DNA of 15,364 nt from an uncultured bacterium (GTDB lineage: Bacteria > Verrucomicrobiota > Kiritimatiellia > RFP12 > UBA1067). Location of the stretch: NCBI GenBank assembly GCA_902773475.1, contig CACYEO010000168.1, positions 1 through 15,364 on the forward strand, in the 5' to 3' direction. Shown in pieces: positions 1-6,377 of the stretch (positions are counted from its first letter, which is position 1; the number at the start of each line of letters is the position of its first letter). Below the pieces are notes generated by a model. The model saw only the letters and a program-made list of their open reading frames with translations. It made no database searches and was not told where the DNA came from. The position numbers and the translations under genes are program-made.

Positions 1-143
1 CCCACGAACCCGACGCCGACGAGCAGCCCGGATTTGAGCGCCTTGGAAAACTTGATTCCGATGAGAACGCCGAGAACGGTGAAGATGGCAGGCATCATCA
101 CCGCCGCGCCAAGCCCGATCACGTATGCGAAAACTTCTTTCAT
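1..143 (-). CDS. PTS EIIC permease, galactitol (GatC) family, N-terminal fragment
   Basis: Only the first 47 codons lie in the window; the gene continues past the left edge. The visible part is a hydrophobic segment (LGAAVMMPAIFTVLGVLIGI) followed by FSKALKSGLLVGVGFVG. This resembles the start of E. coli GatC, where a first membrane helix precedes KAGLHIGIGFVG. The family forms the inner-membrane channel of phosphotransferase systems for galactitol and related polyols or sugars, and normally works with separate IIA and IIB proteins, which are not in view. The ATG at 143 is chosen because AAGGAG sits 9 nt upstream. The gene faces away from the PAS operon, so the gap to the right is a divergent regulatory region. 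Substrate cannot be told from this fragment. The family call is fairly secure; the exact subfamily is not. Confidence 0.72.
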   Translation of the reverse strand, partial: MKEVFAYVIGLGAAVMMPAIFTVLGVLIGIKFSKALKSGLLVGVGFV

Positions 144-155
144 CCCCGATTCTCC

Positions 156-242
156 TTACAATATGCCAAATGCAGACAATGAAACAGGCGCCGCACATGC
201 GACGGCGGGCGCGGCAGACTTCCAACCTTTTTCTTTCAACAT
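156..242 (-). CDS. possible 28-aa leader ORF ahead of the PTS gene
   Basis: An ATG at 242 has GGAGA about 6 nt upstream and opens a 28-codon frame ending TAA at 156-158. The stop merges into the Shine-Dalgarno of the PTS gene (TAAGGAG), leaving 12 nt between the stop and the PTS start. The peptide begins MLKEKGWKS and then becomes Ala/Val/Leu-rich and hydrophobic. An in-frame ATG at 254 would add four residues but lacks a ribosome site. I recognise no family. It could be a translated leader that couples to the PTS start, or a chance frame. Confidence 0.3.
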   Translation of the reverse strand: MLKEKGWKSAAPAVACAAPVSLSAFGIL

Positions 243-276
243 GGCATTCTCCATTGTCAGGGGGTGCAGGAGACGT

Positions 277-282
277 ATTATA
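277..282 (-). promoter_or_regulatory. candidate -10 box (TATAAT) for the PTS transcript
   Basis: On the minus strand a perfect TATAAT lies at 282-277, which would start RNA near 270 and give a leader of about 127 nt before the PTS ATG. No good -35 hexamer is present at 15-18 bp spacing; the best is CTGAAC at 15 bp. A perfect palindrome is centred near -48, which would suit an activator-dependent promoter. This rests on consensus matching only. Confidence 0.45.
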
Positions 283-311
283 CACTTTTTCCCGCCGGTT
301 CAGCAGGCGTC

Positions 312-325
312 CGCCGGATCCGGCG
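312..325. promoter_or_regulatory. 14-bp perfect palindrome, candidate operator
   Basis: CGCCGGATCCGGCG reads identically on both strands. It sits between two divergent candidate promoters: the PTS -10 box at 282-277 on the minus strand and the PAS-gene promoter at 359-387 on the plus strand. It is centred about 48 bp upstream of the predicted PTS start and about 75 bp upstream of the predicted PAS-gene start. It could bind a dimeric regulator. GC-rich DNA yields some palindromes by chance, so confidence is limited. Confidence 0.35.
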
Positions 326-358
326 CATGGGAGGGGTGCCCCAGCCGTTGCGGGCGGT

Positions 359-387
359 TTGCCTTTTCCGCCGTTTTTTGAGATACT
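359..387 (+). promoter_or_regulatory. candidate promoter for the PAS-rluA-dinG run
   Basis: TTGCCT at 359-364 is separated by exactly 17 bp from GATACT at 382-387, and TG at 379-380 gives an extended -10 form. RNA would start near 394, about 20 nt before the ATG at 415, leaving room for the AGAGGAA ribosome site. This placement argues against the in-frame GTG at 388 as the start. Confidence 0.45.
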
Positions 388-414
388 GTGCGGACACGCA
401 AGAGGAAGTTCTCC

Positions 415-1137
415 ATGGCCATCCCCGCCTCGACCAACACACTTCTCGACCACAAATCCCTTTTCCGCCAGCTGCTCGCCGGCTGCTACGACGCCGTTCT
501 CATAACCGATCCGAACGGCCACATCATCGAAGTCAACCCGCGCGCCGTCGAGTATTTCCTGCATTCCGACTACGAAACCGCGGACAAACCCATCGGTTTC
601 CTGATTCCCGGCGTCACTCCGGCCGTGGTCCAGCGCATACGCCGCGGCCTTGGCGAAGACAGGCACGTAATGCTGGACGCGACATGCATACGCAAGGACG
701 GAACGTCTTTCCCCGCGGAAGTCACGGTGTCGGTCGTAGACCTCATAGATCCCGGCGACCTGGTGTTCACAGTGCGCAACGTCGAACGGCGCAAGCGCCA
801 GACCGCCCGGTTCAAATCGCAGGAAAACGCTTTCGCGGCGTCGCAGTCCGCGCTCTTCGCGTGCGCGCCCGACGGCAGGTTCCGCTGCGCGAATCCGGCG
901 TTCGCCGAAATGTTCGGATTCGACGACGAAGAGGAAGCGTGCAAGGCGAATTTCAGCGACCTGATGCCCGACGACCCGCTGCCCGCGCTTTTCGAGCGCG
1001 CGCTTGAAGGCGAAAAGGCCGCAGTGCGGATCAAGGCGGAAGCCGACGAAGGCGCGGAAGAAATCGAAATCCGCCTTGCGCCCGACCTCCAAGGCAAGAA
1101 AATAACAGGCGTGGTCGGCTCGCTCCTGCGCGTTTAA
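415..1137 (+). CDS. tandem-PAS domain sensor protein without output domain
   Basis: A 240-residue soluble protein with two PAS folds and nothing else visible. The first (about residues 13-128) is well preserved, with FRQLLAGCYDAVLITDPNGHI, then the strand IIEVNPRAVEYF, and KDGTSFPAEVTVS near residues 94-106. The second (about 133-240) begins ALFACAPDGRFRCANPAFAEMFGF and is acidic and less canonical. PAS domains sense ligands, redox state or light, or mediate protein contacts, and are normally tied to kinases, cyclases or regulators; no such domain is present. No signal peptide or membrane helix is visible. The ATG at 415 is preferred because AGAGGAA precedes it by about 8 nt and the promoter lies just upstream; GTG at 388 is an alternative. 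It leads a co-directional run with rluA and dinG, with a 19-nt gap to rluA. Its partner is unknown. Confidence 0.8.
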   Translation: MAIPASTNTLLDHKSLFRQLLAGCYDAVLITDPNGHIIEVNPRAVEYFLHSDYETADKPIGFLIPGVTPAVVQRIRRGLGEDRHVMLDATCIRKDGTSFPAEVTVSVVDLIDPGDLVFTVRNVERRKRQTARFKSQENAFAASQSALFACAPDGRFRCANPAFAEMFGFDDEEEACKANFSDLMPDDPLPALFERALEGEKAAVRIKAEADEGAEEIEIRLAPDLQGKKITGVVGSLLRV

Positions 1138-1156
1138 GGCGGAACGGAGGCCTTCC

Positions 1157-2065
1157 ATGCCAGAACGCAGATTCCCGTCCCATGCGTCCATAATGTCCCA
1201 GCCCGTCCCCAAGACGGATTCCGGCAAGACGCTGCAGCAGTTTCTTTCAGAGCGCGTAGGGCTTTCGCGGCGCGCCGCGAAAGCGATGCTCGACGGGCGC
1301 AGCGTGTGGGTCAACCGCCGCTGCGTGTGGATGGCCAACCACATCCTGCACACCGGCGACACCGTCGAATACCCGCGCATGGTGGCCAAAGCCGCCCGCG
1401 AACAGCCCGGCAGCGCGCGAAGCCCCGCAGGCGTTTCCGCGCGCAAAATCCCGATTCTCTGCGAAACGGAGCATTACATAGTGGCCGACAAGCCCGCAGG
1501 GATGGTTTCCTGCGACGGCGAAGGTTCCGCGGAGGCGGCATTGCGCGCGCAGACGGGCAATCCTGCGCTGTCCGCCGTGCACCGCCTGGACCGCGACACT
1601 TCCGGCTGCCTGCTCTTCGCAAAATCCGCGGAAGCGCGCGCCGCCGCCGTGGAGGTGTTCAAAACGCACCGCACCACGAAAATCTACCGCGCCATCGCGA
1701 TCGGCCACCCGCCGCACCTGCCCATGACGGTGGACGCGCCGCTTGACGGCAAACCGGCGTCATCGCGGATTTCGGGGGAGGATTCCTCCGCAGACGCCTC
1801 GTTCCTGCGCATACGCATCGAAACCGGGCGCACGAACCAGATACGCCGCCACCTCGCTTCGATAAGATGCCCGGTGGCGGGCGACCGCGTGTTCGGCCTG
1901 AAGACCGCGCGCGACCCGAAACTCCTTTCCATTCCGCGCCAGATGCTGCACGCGTCGGCGATAGAACTTGCGGACCCCCTCGATCCGAAATCCGAAATAA
2001 AGGCGCATTCGCCGCTTCCCGCGGACTTCCGCCGCGCGCTGCGCCTTTTCGGGATGGGAAAATAG
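1157..2065 (+). CDS. RluA-family rRNA/tRNA pseudouridine synthase
   Basis: This 302-aa enzyme should convert specific uridines in structured RNA to pseudouridine. An S4 RNA-binding domain occupies roughly residues 21-75 (LQQFLSERVGLSRRAAKAML, then GRSVWVNRR). The catalytic domain carries the signature HRLDRDTSG at 142-150, where Asp145 is the expected catalytic aspartate, and GRTNQIRRHLA near 224-234. Most RluA proteins have GRTHQIR there, so Asn replacing His is a mild variant. It is of ordinary length for an RluC/RluD-like protein. The start at 1157 has ACGGAGG 6 nt upstream. The stop is one base before the dinG start, so the two are probably cotranscribed. The target nucleotide cannot be told from sequence alone, so no gene symbol is given. 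Confidence 0.9.
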   Translation: MPERRFPSHASIMSQPVPKTDSGKTLQQFLSERVGLSRRAAKAMLDGRSVWVNRRCVWMANHILHTGDTVEYPRMVAKAAREQPGSARSPAGVSARKIPILCETEHYIVADKPAGMVSCDGEGSAEAALRAQTGNPALSAVHRLDRDTSGCLLFAKSAEARAAAVEVFKTHRTTKIYRAIAIGHPPHLPMTVDAPLDGKPASSRISGEDSSADASFLRIRIETGRTNQIRRHLASIRCPVAGDRVFGLKTARDPKLLSIPRQMLHASAIELADPLDPKSEIKAHSPLPADFRRALRLFGMGK

Positions 2066-2066
2066 G

Positions 2067-4502
2067 ATGAAGCGCGGAGCCACTTCCTTTGAAGAGGCCG
2101 CGCGCTTCGCCGACGACCCCGACTGGTACAAAGCCGTTCCGGAGGGCGACGTGTCGCGCCCCCGCCGCGCGATTCCGTCTGCGGAAGACTGCTCTCCCGT
2201 CGACCCGGAAACCGTCGCGCACGCGCTGTCGCCGGACGGTCCGCTGCGCGATTCGATTCCAGGCTACGAGCCGCGCCCCGGACAGATCGACATGGCGCGC
2301 GCCGTGACGCGCGCGCTGAACGGCGCCTCGCACCTGATGATAGAAGCCGGGACGGGCGTGGGAAAGTCGCTTGCGTATCTCGTGCCCGCGCTGCACTGGG
2401 CCGCTCTCAACGACACCCCGGTGATCGTGGCCACGGCCACGCGCAACCTGCAGGCGCAGCTCGTGGAACAGGATCTTCCGCGCGCGCTCGCCACCCTCCC
2501 GCAGGGGACGGAGGCGCGCACCGCGCTTCTCAAAGGCCGCCGCAACTATCTCTGCCTCCGCATGGCGGGCGAATTCATGCGCGACGGCGCGTTCGCGCTC
2601 GACGCGGACGAACGCGATACGTTCGCAGGATTCGTCGCATGGCTCAAAACCACGCCGGACGGGGATCTCGACGCGCTCATGCGCGTTTCCGGCGCGACGC
2701 CCGCGATGTCCGCCGCGCTTTCCTGCCCGGGCGAAGAATGCGCTGGCCGGCGCTGCAGATACCACCGCCGGTGCTTTGTGATGAAGGCGCGCGCCGCCGC
2801 CGCGCGCGCGCACCTCGTAGTCGCGAACCACGCGCTCGTCCTCGCGGAGGCGACAGGCGGCGGCGCCGGCACAATCCTGCCGGCCTACGGCAGGATTGTT
2901 TTCGACGAAGCACACGACCTTGAAGACGCCGCAACGGACTTTCTGTCGTTTCTATTCTCGCGCGGAACGCTCGCCCGCGAACTCGGCCGCATTTCAAGAA
3001 TGCGCGGCCGCGGCGCGCGCCGCCGCGAAACCGGAATCCTCGATTCCGCAGCGCGGCTGATCGCGCGCGGCGCGCTCGCCGGAAGCACCGGCAGCATGCG
3101 CGACGCCGAACAGGCCATCGCCGCCGCGCGGGCCGCGCTGCCCGCAGCGGAGGCGGCCGGCGACGAACTTTGCGCGCGGCTGTCGCGCCTTTTCGACGCG
3201 CCGGGAATCCCGCCGGCGGACACGAGGGTGCGCTACCGCGTGGCGGGCGGCACGGAAAAATTCCGCCGCACGGCCCCGAACCGCGTCCGCCGCCAGTACA
3301 ACGTCAACGGACTGTTCGCCGACTATCCCGAAGGCAGCGTGGACGAAGCCGGCATATCCGCGGCGGAGGCCGCGCTCGAAAACGCGCTCGCGAAAGCGGT
3401 CAATGCGCTCTCCGCGCTGTCCGAGGCGCTGAACGCCGCGTACAAGGAAAGCCAGGACGAACAGACGGGCGAAATCGCGGTGCAGGCCGCGGGCGCGGTC
3501 GAGGCCATACGCTCGCTCGTGGTGGAATTGAAATTCACGCTCTCCGCCTCCGACCCGGACTACGTCTACTGGGCGGTGCGCTCCGATCCGCAGGGGGAGG
3601 CGTTTCCGCCGCGCCGCCGCAACCCGAAACTCCCGTCGCCTGTGCGCGTGACCGCCGCGCCCCTCAGCGTGGCGCCGCAGCTCCACAAAATCTTCTACGA
3701 CCAGAAAGACACCGTAGTGCTGTGCTCCGCCACGCTCCGCACCGGGTCATCGTTCTCGTATTCGTCGGCGCGGCTCGGATTCGACCTCGCCGCGCCGGAA
3801 CGCGCGGCGGCGCTCGTGGCGTCATCGCCGTTCGACTATCTTTCGCAGTCGCTCGTGCTGACACTGCCGGATTTCGCGAATCCAGCCGCGTCCGTGCGCT
3901 CCTACGCGTCGGAACTCGCACCGTTCATAGTGCGCCTCGCGGACGCGACGGAAGGCCGGATGCTCGTGCTTTTCACATCCTACGAAATGCTGTGCGCCAC
4001 GGAGGAAGCCGCCGCGGACGCCCTCGCCGCGCACGGAAAGACGCTTCTGGCGCAGAACGCCGCGATGAGCCGCGAAAGCATGGCCGAAGCCCTGCGGAAC
4101 GCGAAGACGCCCACCGTGCTTTTCGGCGCGCAGTCGTTCTGGGAAGGCGTGGACATTCCCGGGCCCGCGCTTTCATGCGTCGTGATAGCCCGGCTTCCGT
4201 TCCCCCAGGCCGGCGAGCCGATCGTGGCGGCGCGGTGCGAACAGATCGAAGAGCGCGGCGGCAGCGCGTTTCGCGAATACACGCTTCCCGAGGCCGTCCT
4301 GAAATTCCGCCAGGGGTTCGGCCGCCTGATACGCTCGCGCTCCGACCGGGGCGTCGTGGTCGTGGCCGATCCGCGCATCGGCACGAAAAACTACGGCAAA
4401 TCGTTCATGAAAGCGCTTCCGGCCCCGGTGCATTCCGCCGCGTCGCAGGACGAACTTGTAGAGCGCGTGCGCGGGTTTCTTTGCTATACTTCACCGCGAT
4501 GA
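2067..4502 (+). CDS. dinG: DinG/YoaA-like ATP-dependent Fe-S helicase
   Basis: An 811-residue superfamily 2 helicase of the XPD/DinG type, expected to unwind DNA 5'-to-3' during repair or at R-loops. Walker A is EAGTGVGKS (Lys100), the DEAH box is FDEAHD (280-283), and motif VI is QGFGRLIRSRSDRG near the C-terminus, followed by VVVVADPRI. Between the first motifs lie Cys163 (in RRNYLC) and Cys220, 225, 230 and 236. The 225/230/236 spacing, together with Cys163, matches the iron-sulfur cluster ligands of the family. KARAAAARAHLVVANHAL just after the cluster is typical. It starts one base after rluA ends, with only a weak GGGA upstream, so translation may be coupled. Its TGA overlaps the next ATG, and its last codons (TGC TAT ACT) form a possible promoter for the secretion genes. 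No exonuclease domain is present. DinG and YoaA cannot be separated by eye. Confidence 0.9.
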   Translation: MKRGATSFEEAARFADDPDWYKAVPEGDVSRPRRAIPSAEDCSPVDPETVAHALSPDGPLRDSIPGYEPRPGQIDMARAVTRALNGASHLMIEAGTGVGKSLAYLVPALHWAALNDTPVIVATATRNLQAQLVEQDLPRALATLPQGTEARTALLKGRRNYLCLRMAGEFMRDGAFALDADERDTFAGFVAWLKTTPDGDLDALMRVSGATPAMSAALSCPGEECAGRRCRYHRRCFVMKARAAAARAHLVVANHALVLAEATGGGAGTILPAYGRIVFDEAHDLEDAATDFLSFLFSRGTLARELGRISRMRGRGARRRETGILDSAARLIARGALAGSTGSMRDAEQAIAAARAALPAAEAAGDELCARLSRLFDAPGIPPADTRVRYRVAGGTEKFRRTAPNRVRRQYNVNGLFADYPEGSVDEAGISAAEAALENALAKAVNALSALSEALNAAYKESQDEQTGEIAVQAAGAVEAIRSLVVELKFTLSASDPDYVYWAVRSDPQGEAFPPRRRNPKLPSPVRVTAAPLSVAPQLHKIFYDQKDTVVLCSATLRTGSSFSYSSARLGFDLAAPERAAALVASSPFDYLSQSLVLTLPDFANPAASVRSYASELAPFIVRLADATEGRMLVLFTSYEMLCATEEAAADALAAHGKTLLAQNAAMSRESMAEALRNAKTPTVLFGAQSFWEGVDIPGPALSCVVIARLPFPQAGEPIVAARCEQIEERGGSAFREYTLPEAVLKFRQGFGRLIRSRSDRGVVVVADPRIGTKNYGKSFMKALPAPVHSAASQDELVERVRGFLCYTSPR
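4482..4490 (+). promoter_or_regulatory. candidate extended -10 promoter for the T3SS genes
   Basis: TGCTATACT fits the extended -10 form TGnTATAAT with one mismatch and lies in the last codons of dinG. RNA would begin near 4497, two bases before the sctG ATG, which has no Shine-Dalgarno of its own. The best -35 match, TTGTAG at 4456-4461, is too far away (23 bp). The site may let the secretion genes be transcribed apart from dinG as a leaderless message, or it may be incidental coding sequence. Confidence 0.35.
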
Positions 4503-4858
4503 CCCCCGACGAAAAACAATTTCTTTTCACGGCAGCGTGGATGTTCGCAAGGCACGGATGCTCCGCGCGCGCGCGAAACGTGCTCGAAGCCGCCGTGGAG
4601 GACGACCCGCGCGACGGACGCGCCGCCGCCGCTTTCGCAGGAATGCTCCTTGCCGACGGCGAACCCGCCAGGGCGCTGGAAACGCTCCGCGCCGCGGACT
4701 ATCCTCCGGATCTCGCGCACGCGCAGGCCGTGCTGGAGACGCGCGCGCTGCGCGCGCTCGGCCGGAAGGACGAAGCCGCAGCGCGCTGGCGGCGCTGGAT
4801 CGAATCCGCGAAGGGCGCGTCGCGCAGATGGGTGGATGAAGGAGCCGCCGCCAAATGA
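4499..4858 (+). CDS. sctG: T3SS TPR-like chaperone, SctG/YscG-like
   Basis: A 119-aa, largely helical protein with TPR-like pairs: FTAAWMFARHGCSARARNVL, AAAFAGMLLADGEPARALETL, then AVLETRALRALGRKDEAAARW. It resembles YscG of Yersinia (115 aa) in length and in the order of features, including a YP-containing turn followed by a helix and a small-residue repeat. In the Ysc system YscG, with YscE, holds the needle subunit YscF in the cytosol before export. Position supports the call: it lies directly upstream of sctK and sctL, overlapping dinG by 4 nt and sctK by 4 nt. The YscE and YscF partners are not visible here. The comparison is from memory, so a generic TPR chaperone such as SycD/LcrH is the alternative. 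Confidence 0.6.
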   Translation: MTPDEKQFLFTAAWMFARHGCSARARNVLEAAVEDDPRDGRAAAAFAGMLLADGEPARALETLRAADYPPDLAHAQAVLETRALRALGRKDEAAARWRRWIESAKGASRRWVDEGAAAK

Positions 4859-5565
4859 ACCGGACTGCAGCGCCCGATCTGGAATCCGCGCGCGCTCTCG
4901 TCTCGAACGAAGCGCTGTGGCCTGCGGTGCGCACTTTCCTGTGGGACTTCACCGCGCTGGCGCATCCTTCCCGCGTCGCCGCAGCGATGGATGCGGCGGG
5001 CGTCCCGCAGAATCTGGACCGGTCCGCGCTGCTCGAGTCCCCCGGAATGAAGAAACTCGTTCTGTCTAAACTCGGCGCGGAGGAGTTCTTCCACCCCTTC
5101 GGCAAAGAAGACTTCAGCCGTCTCGTCCTGGCGGGAGCGGACAAGTTTCTGGAAATCGCCGCATGGACCGGATGCCTCGCCATGCAGGAGCGTCTTTCTC
5201 GCATAACCGCCGGCGCCGAGGTGCGCGTCCTGAAGGCCGCGATCCCGTCCGCGTACCCGGCGTTCATCGCATACAAGACGTATTTCCGCAAATTCGCGGC
5301 GAAGGGCTTCTCCATCCCGGGGCTGGAAGACATGCCGATGGAGCGGCGTCCGGCAGAACTGGGCGGCGCGCTGCTCGCCGCCGCGATGTCCGGCGTCCCG
5401 GAATGCGTATTGAAGCGGTTCGCGCTTGAATTTCCGCCGGACGGATTCGATCCGTCGTCCGCGCGGAAGCCGGATCCGCAGGATAGCACGGAAGAAGTGC
5501 GCGAAGCCGTCGCACTGCTGCTCAAACTGAAGTTCCCGGAGGTCCACAAATCATGCTTCTCCTGA
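4855..5565 (+). CDS. sctK: type III secretion sorting-platform protein SctK
   Basis: A 236-residue soluble protein matching the YscK/SctK pattern: an N-terminal stretch with LWPAVRTFLWDFTALAHPSR, and a central block DKFLEIAAWTGCLAMQERLSRI followed by AGAEVRVLKAAIPSAYPAFIAY at about residues 97-140. That block resembles the characteristic SctK region with LRR.I...EVR.LR..LG...Y.F. SctK docks SctQ pods and the ATPase complex to the inner-membrane ring of the injectisome on the cytosolic side. Flagella lack a SctK, so its presence points to a non-flagellar T3SS. The start overlaps the sctG stop (ATGA), and the end overlaps sctL by 13 nt, implying coupled translation. The family is divergent, so the call leans partly on the neighbours. 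Confidence 0.72.
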   Translation: MNRTAAPDLESARALVSNEALWPAVRTFLWDFTALAHPSRVAAAMDAAGVPQNLDRSALLESPGMKKLVLSKLGAEEFFHPFGKEDFSRLVLAGADKFLEIAAWTGCLAMQERLSRITAGAEVRVLKAAIPSAYPAFIAYKTYFRKFAAKGFSIPGLEDMPMERRPAELGGALLAAAMSGVPECVLKRFALEFPPDGFDPSSARKPDPQDSTEEVREAVALLLKLKFPEVHKSCFS

Positions 5566-6167
5566 AAAAGAACGGTTTCGCCATCGAATCGGGGTCGAGG
5601 CTCGTCCGGGCCGCGGATCTCGCGACCGTACGCTCCGCCGGAGAGATCCTCGCGGCGGCGGAAGCCGAGGCCGCCGCGATACGCGCCTCGGCAAAGGACG
5701 CCTACGAAGAAGAGCGCAAGCGCGGATACGCCGACGGACGCAGACAGAGCGACATGGAGGCGATCGAGCGCAAAATGGATCTTGTGAACGCGTCGGTGTC
5801 GTTCATGGAGTCCGTGGAAGACAAGATGGCGGACGTGGTCAAGAAGGCGCTCCGCAAATGCCTTGCGGAAATAGGCGACGAGGAACTCGTCGTGCAGATC
5901 GTGAAAAAACTGATGAAGGCCGTGATCCGCACGCAGAAGCATGTCACGCTCAGGGTTTCTCCCGACATGGCCGAAACGGTGAAGGCGCGGCTTTCGGAAC
6001 TTGTCGCCCCGTATCCTTCGGTCGTGGAGGCGGACGTGGCGGAAGATCCCAGACTGTCCGGCACGTCGTGCCTGCTTGAAACCGAAGCGGGCGTCGCGGA
6101 CGCCTCGATAGACACGCAGCTCGCGGCAATCGAGCGTTCCATCGAACGCCACATCAAATCAAAATAG
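5553..6167 (+). CDS. sctL: type III secretion stator protein SctL (YscL/FliH family)
   Basis: A 204-aa protein with the layout of SctL/FliH. Residues 24-75 form a charged, Ala/Glu-rich helical region containing AAAEAEAAAIRASAKDAYEEE and GYADGRRQ, typical of the family's coiled stalk. The C-terminal part (about 105-204) has the globular domain related to the V/F-type ATPase stator, with HVTLRVSPDMAETVKARL, then EDPRLSGTSCLLETEAGVADASIDTQL. SctL dimers bind and regulate the ATPase SctN and link it to SctQ and SctK. The ATG at 5553 lies inside the sctK end and has GGAGG about 9 nt upstream. It ends 210 nt before sctN; that gap holds a possible small ORF. Paired with SctK, the non-flagellar assignment is preferred over FliH. 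Confidence 0.87.
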   Translation: MLLLKKNGFAIESGSRLVRAADLATVRSAGEILAAAEAEAAAIRASAKDAYEEERKRGYADGRRQSDMEAIERKMDLVNASVSFMESVEDKMADVVKKALRKCLAEIGDEELVVQIVKKLMKAVIRTQKHVTLRVSPDMAETVKARLSELVAPYPSVVEADVAEDPRLSGTSCLLETEAGVADASIDTQLAAIERSIERHIKSK

Positions 6168-6193
6168 CCCTTTCCTCCGGCGGCAGGCGTTTC

Positions 6194-6358
6194 ATGGTTC
6201 ACTCTGTCATACGGAATGCGGCCCGCGCCTGGGCGGGCGGCGGAGACTGCCCCCTGCGCGCGCAGCTGGACTGGATGCGGCGCCGCGGCGGGCTGCGCCC
6301 GGTCCTCAAAACCCGGCTGGAGAACGTTTCAGCAACATCTGCGGCGACGAAAGCATGA
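6194..6358 (+). CDS. possible 54-aa ORF between sctL and sctN
   Basis: The sctL-sctN gap holds an ATG frame of 54 codons. It is basic and Arg/Gly/Ala-rich, with LRAQLDWMRRRGGLRPVLK in the middle, and no recognised domain. Only a weak purine-rich site (GGCAGG) precedes it. Its TGA overlaps an ATG at 6355 that opens an 8-codon frame (MITVEEQQ), and that frame's TGA at 6379-6381 overlaps the sctN ATG at 6378. The three frames therefore run stop-on-start into sctN, which would allow coupled translation. Arginine codons include several CGG, which the neighbours use less. It could be an unrecognised small T3SS gene, a remnant, or chance. Confidence 0.3.
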   Translation: MVHSVIRNAARAWAGGGDCPLRAQLDWMRRRGGLRPVLKTRLENVSATSAATKA

Positions 6359-6377
6359 TTACTGTCGAGGAACAGCA

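Noticed and set aside
353..379. GGCGG/CCGCC hairpin followed by six T residues, resembling a terminator
   Set aside because: The stem is only 5 bp with a 10-nt loop, and the T-run overlaps the better-supported promoter of the PAS gene (TTGCCT at 359, GATACT at 382).
388..1137. Longer PAS protein starting at GTG 388
   Set aside because: GTG 388 lies directly after the predicted -10 box, before the expected RNA start, and has no ribosome site; ATG 415 has AGAGGAA at a good distance.
4462..4484. TTGTAG at 4456-4461 as a -35 box for the sctG promoter
   Set aside because: The spacing to TATACT is 23 bp, outside the usual 16-19 bp range.
3170..4858. Long plus-strand frame overlapping the second half of dinG
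   Set aside because: Its dinG-overlapping part is Arg-rich and motif-free. Only its final segment, from the ATG at 4499, is a credible gene (sctG), entered by a 4-nt overlap with dinG.
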